64,000 nt of DNA from Streptomyces spiroverticillatus (GTDB lineage Bacteria; Actinomycetota; Actinomycetes; Streptomycetales; Streptomycetaceae): assembly GCA_014650415.1 (NCBI GenBank), contig BMUX01000003.1, forward strand, positions 310,001 to 374,000, in the 5' to 3' direction. A program made the position numbers and the translations under genes. The notes below the pieces were generated by a model. That model was not told the DNA's origin. It searched no databases and worked only from the letters and a program-made list of their open reading frames with translations. Shown piece by piece: positions 32,358-40,006 of this stretch. Position 1 is the first letter of the stretch, and each line of letters begins with the position of its first letter.

Positions 32358-32962
32358 CCCAGCACCTCGTCGTCGTCTCGGCGGGCCTGAGCGTGCCCTC
32401 CTCGACCCGCCTCCTCGCGGACCGCCTGACGGAAGCGGTCCGCGCCGAACTCCCGTCCGCCACGGTCGAGTTCATCGAACTCCGCGAACTCGCCACGGCC
32501 ATCGCGAACCACCTGGTCACGGGCTTCCCGAACGAGCCCCTGCACAAGGCCATCGAGTCCGTCTCCTCGGCGGACGGCCTCATAGCAGTCACCCCCGTCT
32601 TCGCGGCCTCCTACAGCGGCCTGTTCAAGTCCTTCTTCGACCTGATCGACCCGGACGCGCTGACCGGCACCCCGACCCTCATCGCGGCGACCGGCGGCAC
32701 CCCCCGCCACTCCCTCGCCCTCGACCACGCGATCCGCCCCCTCTTCTCCTACCTCCACGCCCTGACGGTCCCCACCTCCGTCTTCGCGGCCTCCGAGGAC
32801 TGGGGCGGCGAGGGCGACGCGTTCACGGCCCACCTGCCGGGCCGGATCAAGCGGGCGGCCTCGGAGCTGGCCGCCCAGATGCGGACCGCCGGCCCGCGCA
32901 CCACGCCCGCCGACGACCTGACCCCCTTCGCCCAGCAGCTCTCGGACCTGCGCTTCGACTGA
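32354..32962 (+). CDS. CE1759-type NADPH-dependent FMN reductase
   Basis: A 202-residue flavodoxin-like reductase (MTQHLVVVSAGLSVPSSTRL). The flavin-binding loop is SAGLSVPSSTR, and VTPVFAASYSGLFKSFFDLI is the typical PxYxxSxSGxLK-like second loop. ATG overlaps the TGA of the monooxygenase gene (ATGA), indicating a coupled two-component flavin monooxygenase. It acts in the cytosol. Confidence 0.92.
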   Translation: MTQHLVVVSAGLSVPSSTRLLADRLTEAVRAELPSATVEFIELRELATAIANHLVTGFPNEPLHKAIESVSSADGLIAVTPVFAASYSGLFKSFFDLIDPDALTGTPTLIAATGGTPRHSLALDHAIRPLFSYLHALTVPTSVFAASEDWGGEGDAFTAHLPGRIKRAASELAAQMRTAGPRTTPADDLTPFAQQLSDLRFD

Positions 32963-33021
32963 CCGAATCGACCGTTTCACGTAGATTGTCCGGAAAGAAC
33001 TGATCCCGGAAGGACGCCACC

Positions 33022-33444
33022 ATGGCAGAAGGCAAGATCGTCGTCGGCGTGGACGGCTCGGACCAGTCCGTGCGCGCCCTGCACTGGGCCGCCCGCCAGG
33101 CCGGCCTCACCGGCGCGGAACTGGTCGCGGTGACGGCCTGGGAGTACCCCGTCTGGGGCGGCCTGACCCCGGAGACCGCCACGTACGACCCGGAACGCGA
33201 GGCGGCGAAGGTCCTCACGGAAACGGTCGAACGGGCTCTGGGCGCGGAGGCCGCCACCCAGGTCACCCACAAGACCCACAAGGGCAACGCCGCCGAGGCC
33301 CTCCTCAAGCAGGCCGAGTCCGCCGCCCACCTGGTGGTGGGCGCCCGCGGCTACAGCGGCCTGAAGGCCACGGTCCTGGGGTCGGTCTCGCTGCATGTGG
33401 TCCAGCATTCGCCGGTGCCGGTGACGGTGGTGCGGGGGGAGTAG
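33022..33444 (+). CDS. Universal stress protein (UspA family)
   Basis: A 140-residue single-domain Usp with GGAAGG upstream of ATG 33022. It starts KIVVGVDGSDQSVRALHWA and ends with the ATP-binding signature VVGARGYSGLKATVLGSVS followed by HSPVPVTVV. ATP-binding type is inferred from G-x2-G-x9-G(S/T). Usp proteins aid survival in stress or stationary phase. Monocistronic, with a strong hairpin after the stop. Confidence 0.93.
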   Translation: MAEGKIVVGVDGSDQSVRALHWAARQAGLTGAELVAVTAWEYPVWGGLTPETATYDPEREAAKVLTETVERALGAEAATQVTHKTHKGNAAEALLKQAESAAHLVVGARGYSGLKATVLGSVSLHVVQHSPVPVTVVRGE

Positions 33445-33455
33445 ACGGCCGCACC

Positions 33456-33489
33456 CCTTCCCGGCCCCGGGAGCCCGGGGCCGGGAAGG
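33456..33489. terminator. Bidirectional terminator between usp and the ABC permease gene
   Basis: CCTTCCCGGCCCCGG and CCGGGGCCGGGAAGG pair over about 15 bp around a short loop. It sits between the stop of the stress-protein gene (33444) and the stop of the convergent permease gene (33490). Confidence 0.8.
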
Positions 33490-34365
33490 TCACTTGCGGT
33501 TGTAGAGGCGCATGGTGGCCGCCCCGAACACCACCAGAAAGAGCGCCGCCCACCCCAGGGACCACGCGATGTCCGCCCCCGGCCAATGACCCGCCATCAA
33601 CTCCCGTACCGCCGTGGCCACATGGGACACCGGGCTGTTGTTGACGAAGGCCTGGAGCCAGCCCGGCATCGTCTTCGGGTCGACGAAGACGTTGGAGAGG
33701 AAGGTGAGGGGGAAGATCACCATCATGCTCACGCCCATCACCGACTTCTCGGAGCGCAGCATCAGCCCGAACATGGTCCAGATCCAGGAGAAGGCGAAGG
33801 AGAAGACCATCAGCAGGGCCACCCCGGCGAGCACGCCGAGGATTCCACCGGCCGGGCGGTAGCCGATGATCAGGCCGACGACCAGGATCACCACCGAGGC
33901 GATCAGATAGCGGACGATGTCACCCAGCAGATAGCCGACCATCGGAGCCGGACGCCACATCGGGAGCGTACGGAAACGGTCGAAGACGCCCTTGGTGATG
34001 TCCGTGTTGATGGCCACCCCGGTGTACATCGTGATCATGACGATGGACATGACCAGGACGCCGGGCAGGAGGAACTGGATGTACGAGGAGACCGACCCCG
34101 CCAGCGCCCCGCCGAAGAGGTAGGCGTACATCAGGACCATCATGATCGGGAACGCCGTGACATCGAAGAGCTGCTCCGGCACGTGCTTGATCTTCAGCAT
34201 GGCGCGCCAGCCGAAGGTCAGGGAGGACGTGAGGGCGCTGGGACGCGGCGGGCGGTCCTTGGCGACCAGGAGGGCGGCCAGTTCGTCGGCATTGGGCGCT
34301 TTGACGAGGGCGTCGAGATCTTCGACGGTGCCCTTCACCGTCCCGGTGTCGGTGTCGGTGGTCAT
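33490..34365 (-). CDS. ABC-2 type exporter permease (DrrB-like)
   Basis: A 291-residue protein with a hydrophilic N-terminus of about 50 residues and six predicted membrane helices (for example [15 protein letters not shown] and [14 protein letters not shown]). It has the ABC-2 family stretch [20 protein letters not shown] and, near the end, [23 protein letters not shown] overlaps the stop of the ATPase gene by 4 bp. With its partner it forms a DrrAB-type multidrug or metabolite exporter; the substrate is unknown. Confidence 0.92.
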   Translation of the reverse strand: MTTDTDTGTVKGTVEDLDALVKAPNADELAALLVAKDRPPRPSALTSSLTFGWRAMLKIKHVPEQLFDVTAFPIMMVLMYAYLFGGALAGSVSSYIQFLLPGVLVMSIVMITMYTGVAINTDITKGVFDRFRTLPMWRPAPMVGYLLGDIVRYLIASVVILVVGLIIGYRPAGGILGVLAGVALLMVFSFAFSWIWTMFGLMLRSEKSVMGVSMMVIFPLTFLSNVFVDPKTMPGWLQAFVNNSPVSHVATAVRELMAGHWPGADIAWSLGWAALFLVVFGAATMRLYNRK

Positions 34366-35384
34366 GCCGTCGCCCCCTTCTTGTCCGTGAGGGCCATGAA
34401 GACCTCGTCCAGGCTGGGCTGCCCGAGGGCGAAGCTGTCGACCGTGATGCCCGAGCGGGCGAGGGCCGCGAGGGCGCGGGCGGCCTGTTCGGCGGCGCCC
34501 TGGTCGGTGTCGCTCCCGTCGACGGTGGCCGTCAATGCAACGGGATCCGGATCAAGTTGGACGTTCGCCTTCATCGACTCGGCGAGGATGCGTTCCGCCT
34601 CCTGGCGCTGCTCAGGATCCCGCAGCCGCAGATGTACGGAGCCGGAACCGACGGAGGCCTTCAGCTCGCCCTTGGTGCCCTCGGCGATCACGCGGCCGTG
34701 GTCGATGACGGCGATCCGGGAGGCCAACTGGTCTGCCTCGTCCAGGTATTGGGTGGTGAGGAGGACGGTGGTGCCCTGCGCGACGACCGCCCGGACGATG
34801 TCCCAGACCTGATTGCGGCTGCGCGGGTCGAGGCCCGTCGTCGGCTCGTCCAGGAAGAGCAGGTCGGGCGTGTTGAGGATGGACGCGGCGATGTCGATAC
34901 GGCGGCGCATTCCGCCGGAGTAGTTCTTGACCTGTTTCGCGGCGGCCGCCGTGAGGCCGAAGGCTTCCAGCAACTGGGCTGCGCGGGCACGGGAGTTGGA
35001 CTTGGAGTGGCCGAGGAGGCGGGCGAGGAGGATCAGGTTCTCGGTGCCGGTGAGGTCCTCGTCCACGGACGCGTACTGGCCGGTGAGGCTGACCCGGGAA
35101 CGTACCGCGTCCGCCTCCCTCACCACGTCCTTGCCGAAGACATGGGCCGTGCCGCCGTCGGGGCGCAGGAGGGTCGCGAGCATCTTCACGGCCGTGGTCT
35201 TGCCCGCGCCGTTCGGGCCCAGGACCCCGTAGACGGTGCCTGCGGGGACGGCGAGGTCGATTCCGTCGACGGCGCGGTTGTCGCCGAAGACCTTGACGAG
35301 GTCGTGGGTGCGGATGGCGAGGTCGGCGTCCGCAAGCGGGGGGCCCGGTCGGGAGGCGTCTGTTCCTGTGACGGAGGGGATCAA
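34362..35384 (-). CDS. ABC exporter ATP-binding protein (DrrA-like)
   Basis: A 340-residue ATPase. I chose TTG 35384 because AAGGAG lies 8 nt upstream and the product then begins [15 protein letters not shown]. Walker A is GPNGAGKTT (about residue 58), signature motif YSGGMRRR, Walker [13 protein letters not shown], and H-loop region [11 protein letters not shown] DrrA-type C-terminal domain ends [15 protein letters not shown]. Operonic with the permease. No dedicated regulator is visible nearby. Confidence 0.92.
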   Translation of the reverse strand: MIPSVTGTDASRPGPPLADADLAIRTHDLVKVFGDNRAVDGIDLAVPAGTVYGVLGPNGAGKTTAVKMLATLLRPDGGTAHVFGKDVVREADAVRSRVSLTGQYASVDEDLTGTENLILLARLLGHSKSNSRARAAQLLEAFGLTAAAAKQVKNYSGGMRRRIDIAASILNTPDLLFLDEPTTGLDPRSRNQVWDIVRAVVAQGTTVLLTTQYLDEADQLASRIAVIDHGRVIAEGTKGELKASVGSGSVHLRLRDPEQRQEAERILAESMKANVQLDPDPVALTATVDGSDTDQGAAEQAARALAALARSGITVDSFALGQPSLDEVFMALTDKKGATA

Positions 35385-35392
35385 CTTCCTTG

Positions 35393-35428
35393 CTCCTTCA
35401 GCCGGTTCAGCTGGTTCAGCCGGTTCAG
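35393..35428 (-). repeat. Four 9-bp tandem repeats at the ABC ATPase ribosome-binding site
   Basis: On the sense strand CTGAACCGG, CTGAACCAG, CTGAACCGG and CTGAAGGAG stand in tandem. The last one contributes the AAGGAG ribosome-binding site of the gene starting at 35384. Copy-number change would alter the leader but not the ribosome-binding site. Confidence 0.6.
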
Positions 35429-35547
35429 ACTGGTGTTCTACGGCACCGGGAGCCGAACCGCACGCAATGCCGCCAATTCGACCGTACCCGAACGGAGTTG
35501 TGCGCCTCCCCGCATTTTTCTGCGCGCGGTTGTCGCAGTCGCGGGCC

Positions 35548-35688
35548 GGATGCGTCGGTCCGTCCCGCGTGGATGCGTCGGTCCGTCCCGCGAGGATGCG
35601 TCGGTCCGTCCCGCGAGGATGCGTCAGTCCGTCAGCGCGTGGATGCGTCAGTCCGTCCGCGCGTGGATGCGTCAGTCCGTCCGCGCGT
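35548..35688. repeat. Minisatellite of six 23-24-bp units spanning a stop codon
   Basis: Six units of the form GGATGCGTCRGTCCGTCC plus GCGCGT run from 35548 to 35688. The rightmost unit includes the last codons and the TGA (35672-35674) of the minus-strand membrane-protein gene. The other five extend downstream of it, as if the gene's 3' end had been duplicated repeatedly. Confidence 0.85.
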
Positions 35689-36091
35689 AGAAGTAGTAGT
35701 ACGCGGAGACCCCGATCCCCGCCCCCACCGCCAGCCCCAGCCCCGCCGAGCTCAGCACGCTGCCGTCGCCCCTGCTGGACAGGAAGCCCATCGCCACCCC
35801 CGTCAGCACGCCGAAGCCCACCGCCCGCAGCGCGGGCGAGCCCGCCCGCAGCGCCGTCCAGACGCCTGCGAACAGGGCGGCGAAGAGGATGCCGCAGAGC
35901 AGGCCGAGCCACACGTTGCCCGCCGTCAGCTCGCCGCCCCTGCGGTCGACCAGGCCGACGTACAGGCCGTAGATCAGGCCGAGGGTGGCGGAGAGGCCGC
36001 CGATGATGCGCGGGGTGGCGGTGCTCCGGGTCACTCCGACCGCGCGGCCGTAGCCCGCGTTCCGTACAGGTACCGCTGCGTGTGCTCCCAT
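35672..36091 (-). CDS. Four-helix membrane protein
   Basis: A 139-residue protein starting [20 protein letters not shown]. Four hydrophobic segments are visible: [55 protein letters not shown] and [18 protein letters not shown] do not recognise a family with a known function. ATG 36091 was preferred to the upstream start at 36133, which adds a charged tail. Its 3' end is part of a minisatellite. Confidence 0.7.
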   Translation of the reverse strand: MGAHAAVPVRNAGYGRAVGVTRSTATPRIIGGLSATLGLIYGLYVGLVDRRGGELTAGNVWLGLLCGILFAALFAGVWTALRAGSPALRAVGFGVLTGVAMGFLSSRGDGSVLSSAGLGLAVGAGIGVSAYYYFYARTD

Positions 36092-36257
36092 GACAGCTCC
36101 GTCCGTCAGACGATTCGGCCCCCGGGTTCGCAAGTTCGCCCCACCAGGTCACACCCGGTCGGCGGAGGCAGCAAGTGGATCAAGGTCCCGAACGCCGGTC
36201 ACCACTACGGCGGCGCTCCGCTCGCGCGGCCGTACGGGCCCCGCTTGGCTGGGACGC

Positions 36258-37163
36258 ATGCTGCTGCGCCGCCTGCTCCCCGCCGCCCTGCTCGCCCTCG
36301 TGGCGCTGCTCGTGCCGCTCGGCGCGGTCGCCATGTGGGCGGACGTCGAGGTCGAGGACACCGGGCGGTACGTCTCCACCATGGCCCCACTGGCCGAGGA
36401 CCCCGACGTACAGAAGGCCGTCTCCACCCGCCTGACCAGCGAAATCATGAAGCAGGTCGATCTCGGCCCGCTCCAGAACGGTGCCGAGCGGCTGATCGGC
36501 GAGGCCGCCCGTTCCTTCACCGGCACCCCGCCCTTCCAGAAGGCCTGGAACACCGTCAACCGCGTCACCCACGACGCCTTCCGTGACGCGCTCGACGCCC
36601 CGCAGGGCAGCGGCGACCGGGTCGTGCTCGACCTCGCGCCCGTCACGGAGGAGCTGAAGCAGCAGCTCAAGGACGACGGGGTGCCCTTCGCGGGCCGCAT
36701 CCCGGTCGTCCACACGGATCTGACCCTGGTCGAGACGGACCAGCTCGACACCTGGCGGTCGGCGTACGCCTTCCTGGAGTCGGCCGCGTGGTGGGCGCCG
36801 GTGGCGGCGGTGCTGCTGGTGGCGGGAGCGGTCGTCGTGTCCGTACGAGGAAGGAGGCTGCCGGCCGTCGCGATGGCCGGGGGTGCCTTTGTCCTCGGGG
36901 CGCTGATCCTGGCCCTCGCCCTCGCGGTGGTGCACAACCTGGCCCTCTCCCACCTGCCCGAGGACGTCAGCCGGACAGCCGGCGAGGCGGTCTACTCGAC
37001 GCTGACCGGGAGCCTGCGGGCGGCGGCGTGGTGGCTGGGCCTGGGCGGGCTCGCGGTCGCGCTCGCGGCGGGCGGCGGGTGGTGGCTGCGGGGGAGACGG
37101 GTGAATTCCGGCACCCCTTCGGACCAGCCGGCTCGCGAGGACGCGGCGGCGCACGCAAGGTGA
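36258..37163 (+). CDS. Membrane protein with large extracytoplasmic loop
   Basis: A 301-residue protein starting MLLRRLLPAALLALVALLVP. Helix 1 is followed by an external domain of about 165 residues (VEDTGRYVSTMAPLAEDPDV, LTLVETDQLDTWRS). Three further helices and a basic tail follow. This is a recognisable actinobacterial membrane-protein layout without a known activity. The frame extends up to ATG 36090, but that ATG overlaps the start of the divergent gene on the other strand, so the internal ATG with GGGA upstream is preferred. A lipoprotein gene starts 5 bp after its stop. Confidence 0.7.
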   Translation: MLLRRLLPAALLALVALLVPLGAVAMWADVEVEDTGRYVSTMAPLAEDPDVQKAVSTRLTSEIMKQVDLGPLQNGAERLIGEAARSFTGTPPFQKAWNTVNRVTHDAFRDALDAPQGSGDRVVLDLAPVTEELKQQLKDDGVPFAGRIPVVHTDLTLVETDQLDTWRSAYAFLESAAWWAPVAAVLLVAGAVVVSVRGRRLPAVAMAGGAFVLGALILALALAVVHNLALSHLPEDVSRTAGEAVYSTLTGSLRAAAWWLGLGGLAVALAAGGGWWLRGRRVNSGTPSDQPAREDAAAHAR

Positions 37164-37168
37164 CCGGC

Positions 37169-37714
37169 ATGAAGATCACCCGCGCCGCAGGCGCCGCAGT
37201 CCTGGCCTCCGTACTCGCTTTCGGCGTCTCCGCCTGCGGGGACGACACGAAGTCGGCGGGGGACGCCGTGTCCGACGCCACGAAGAAGGCCGGGGACGTC
37301 GCCGCCTCGGCCACCGCGAAGGCCGGGGACGTCGCCGCGTCCGCCACCGCGAAGGCCGGGGAGGCGGCGGACAAGGCCAAGGAGGCGTACGCGTCGGCCT
37401 CCGCCTCGGCCGAGGAGAAGTTCAAGGAGGTCAAGGACGGCGCCGACGCCAAGGACGAGGTGAAGGTCGGCGCGGTCAAGGAGGACGGCGACCGCAGCAC
37501 GGCGGAGGTGACCGCCACCAACAAGGAGACCAAGGCGCAGACCTACCTCGTCCAGGTCAACTTCCGCGACAGCGGCGGCAATCTGCTGGACGCGGTCGTC
37601 GTCAACGTCAAGGACGTGGCGGCGGGCAAGGACGGCACGGCCGTGGCCAAGAGCAACCGGGCCCTCGGCGGCGAGGTCAAGGCGGACATCGGCAAGGCCG
37701 TGCGGCACGGCTGA
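37169..37714 (+). CDS. Repeat-containing lipoprotein
   Basis: A 181-residue lipoprotein starting MKITRAAGAAVLASVLAFGV with lipobox VSAC (Cys about 23). Residues 30-85 contain tandem 11-residue units like KAGDVAASATA, an amphipathic helix-forming stretch reminiscent of LEA-type repeats. The C-terminal 90 residues form a beta-rich domain (STAEVTATNKETKAQTYLVQ, FRDSGGNLLDAVVVNV). It is in an operon with the preceding membrane protein. Function unknown; an envelope role is inferred. Confidence 0.8.
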   Translation: MKITRAAGAAVLASVLAFGVSACGDDTKSAGDAVSDATKKAGDVAASATAKAGDVAASATAKAGEAADKAKEAYASASASAEEKFKEVKDGADAKDEVKVGAVKEDGDRSTAEVTATNKETKAQTYLVQVNFRDSGGNLLDAVVVNVKDVAAGKDGTAVAKSNRALGGEVKADIGKAVRHG

Positions 37715-37726
37715 CGGGTGTTCGGG

Positions 37727-37745
37727 GAGGGGGCGACGCCCCCTC
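37727..37745 (+). terminator. Hairpin after the repeat lipoprotein gene
   Basis: GAGGGGGC and GCCCCCTC pair perfectly around a GAC loop, 13 bp after the stop codon. Confidence 0.6.
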
Positions 37746-37847
37746 GGCCCCCCGCCCCCTCCCCGTACCGCCACGACTCGCGCCCCCGCCGCCTCTCCGC
37801 CAGGCTGAACACAGCACCCCCCGACCCTGACGGAGGAGCCCCCGCCC

Positions 37848-38150
37848 ATGACCACGCCCAGCACCCCCGACAGCTCCAACAACCCCGCCAGCCCCGACAA
37901 CCCCGAGCTCCTCAGCAGCATCGACCGCCTCGTCGCCGAAGAGCACGAACTCCGCGAACGCGCCGCCTCCAAGGGCGGCCACCCCGGCGGCCTCTCCGAG
38001 GCCGACCGCAGCCGCCTCGCCGCCGTCGAAGTGCAGCTCGACCAGTGCTGGGACCTGCTGCGACGCCGCCGCGCCCGCTCCGAATACGGCGAGGACCCCA
38101 CCACGGAAAAGGCCCGTCCCGCGAACGAGGTCGAGGGCTACCTCAACTGA
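37848..38150 (+). CDS. DUF2630 family protein
   Basis: A 100-residue protein with GGAGGAG upstream. After a Ser/Pro/Asn-rich N-terminus of about 20 residues comes the DUF2630 helix pair: SIDRLVAEEHELRERAASKG, then RLAAVEVQLDQCWDLLRRRR, ending EVEGYLN. The family is a small helical actinobacterial group of unknown function. It is monocistronic. Confidence 0.88.
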   Translation: MTTPSTPDSSNNPASPDNPELLSSIDRLVAEEHELRERAASKGGHPGGLSEADRSRLAAVEVQLDQCWDLLRRRRARSEYGEDPTTEKARPANEVEGYLN

Positions 38151-38297
38151 CGCTCGGGCCCCTCCCGGCCCTCCGCCCAAGTTCACGACCCTGTCACGGT
38201 CCGCGCACCTGGTTCTCACTCGATCACCCGTTCGTGGCACCATTTGCTGCGTTCCGGGCGCTCATGGCCCCTGCCCGGCGAAGGGACCGGGTGCGCA

Positions 38298-39974
38298 GTG
38301 CGATCACGAACAGAGGCAGACGCGAGCAGCCCGAAGAGCCGCGCGCGCAGCGGCAGGAGCGGCGACAGGAGCGGCGACAGAAGCGTCGGCAGGAGCAGGA
38401 TCAGCCGAAAGGCGCAGGTCCGCGCCGCCCTCGTCCTCGCCGCCGCCCTCGCGCTCACCTCCTGCGGCGGGCCCGAGCAGCCCCAGGACTCCGCCACCGC
38501 CAACCTCGCGCGGCCCGACGTCCCCGCCCCCGAAGCGCGTTGGGACGACTGCCCCGTCACCGGGCAGCCCACCCGCGAGTGCACCACCCTCAAGGTGCCG
38601 ATCGACGCGGCCAAGCCGGGCGGCGGGAAGATCGACCTCGCCGTCTCGCGCATCCCGGCCACCGACCGCAAGCGCCGCGTCGGCGTGCTGGTGATGGACT
38701 CGGGCGGCCTCGGCCTCCAGGGCCTCTACACCGCCGCCAACGCCCTCCCGCCGCACGTGCGCGCCCTGTTCGACATCGTCGGCTTCGACCGGCGCGGCAC
38801 CGGCCGCTCCACCCCCGTCGACTGCGGCCCCGCCCCGGCCCCGATCGCCTCGCTGGGCACCGCCAAGAAGCTCCCCGGGACCCCCGAGGACACGGCCCCC
38901 ATCGCCGAGGCGTCCAAGACGTACATCGCCAACTGTCAGGCGAAATACGGCCAGTTGCTCGCCCACCTGGGCACCGCCGACGTCACCGCCGACCTGGAGT
39001 CCATCCGGCTCGCCCTGCACGAGGACAAGCTGAACCTCCTGCTCCACTCGTACGGGACGCTGCTCGGCCAGGACTACCTGGCCGCGCACCCCACCCGGGT
39101 GCGTGCCGCCGTACTGGACTCGACGTACGACCCCAACCGCACCGGCACCGAGCACGCCGTCGACGCGGCGAAGAGCCCGGAGGCGGTGAGCAGCACGCAG
39201 GACCTCTCCAAGTCCACGCCGTACGCGGCCCGTCTGCGCGCCTACACGGCGGGCTTCCGCGCCTGGTGCAGCGCGGCCGGCCCGGCGGAGTGCGCGCTCT
39301 CGCCCGACCCGCAGAAGCTCCTCGACCAGGTCGCCCGCAAGGCCCCCAACCTCCAGCAGGCCGCGTACGCCGTCATGGCCGACCCGGCGGACTGGCCCGG
39401 CTTCTCGCGCGCCGTCGACCTCGCGCTCGACGGCACCAAGGACCCCGAGCACCCCGCCTACTCGGAACTGCGCAGGTACGCCGAGAAGGGCTTCCCCCAG
39501 GACGTCGCGGACGCCGACAGGGCGACACCCGCCTCCTACGCGCTCACCCTCGCCAACCACTGCAACGACTTCGCCTGGCCCCGCGACACCAAGGCCCTCC
39601 TCGACGGAATCACGAAGTCCGCGAAGGCGGGCGGCAAGCCGGACGCCGCTCCGGCCCTCGCCGCCGCCTACGCCCCGTGCGCCCAGTGGCCGCAGAGCCC
39701 CACCGGCACCCTGGGCCCCCTGACCCTCAAGAAGCTCCCGCCGGCCAAGCTCAAGGCCACCCCGCGCCCCCTTCTCGTCAACACGGAACGCGACCCCCGC
39801 ACCCCGATGCTGAACGCCTGGCACGTGGGCACCCGCTATCCCGCCGCACTCCTCCGCGTCGGCGGCACCACCCACAACATGACCCTCAAGGGCAACCCCT
39901 GTGTCACCGGCCACCTCCTGAACACCCTGGTCACGGGCGTGCCCCCGAAGAACGCGAAGTGCCCGGCGGTGTGA
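38298..39974 (+). CDS. Lipoprotein alpha/beta hydrolase (S33 tripeptidyl-aminopeptidase-like), paralog C
   Basis: A 558-residue protein. GTG 38298 (behind GAAGGGA) is my choice; TTG 38244 is possible. A long Arg/Ser-rich N-region with a GRSGDRSGDRS repeat precedes the signal helix and lipobox LTSC. Core motifs: MDSGGLGLQG, GFDRRGTGRSTPVDCG, nucleophile elbow HSYGTLLGQ (Leu-His replacing the usual Gly-x), Asp in NTERDPRTPM and His in GGTTHNMTL. It is very similar to paralog A throughout. Exported peptidase role inferred. Confidence 0.83.
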   Translation: MRSRTEADASSPKSRARSGRSGDRSGDRSVGRSRISRKAQVRAALVLAAALALTSCGGPEQPQDSATANLARPDVPAPEARWDDCPVTGQPTRECTTLKVPIDAAKPGGGKIDLAVSRIPATDRKRRVGVLVMDSGGLGLQGLYTAANALPPHVRALFDIVGFDRRGTGRSTPVDCGPAPAPIASLGTAKKLPGTPEDTAPIAEASKTYIANCQAKYGQLLAHLGTADVTADLESIRLALHEDKLNLLLHSYGTLLGQDYLAAHPTRVRAAVLDSTYDPNRTGTEHAVDAAKSPEAVSSTQDLSKSTPYAARLRAYTAGFRAWCSAAGPAECALSPDPQKLLDQVARKAPNLQQAAYAVMADPADWPGFSRAVDLALDGTKDPEHPAYSELRRYAEKGFPQDVADADRATPASYALTLANHCNDFAWPRDTKALLDGITKSAKAGGKPDAAPALAAAYAPCAQWPQSPTGTLGPLTLKKLPPAKLKATPRPLLVNTERDPRTPMLNAWHVGTRYPAALLRVGGTTHNMTLKGNPCVTGHLLNTLVTGVPPKNAKCPAV

Positions 39975-39986
39975 GGGCCGCCGGGC
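39961..39986. terminator. Hairpin at the convergent end of paralog C and phoX
   Basis: GCCCGGCGG and CCGCCGGGC pair over 9 bp. The stop codon of the plus-strand lipoprotein gene lies in the 8-nt loop, and the stop of the convergent phoX-like gene is 20 bp further. Confidence 0.5.
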
Positions 39987-40006
39987 GCTCCGCGTAGGAG
40001 TGGGTG

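Noticed and set aside
36089..36092. Divergent start codons overlapping in a single CATG
   Set aside because: This would leave no promoter or ribosome-binding site for the plus-strand gene; an internal ATG at 36258 with a hydrophobic N-terminus is more likely.
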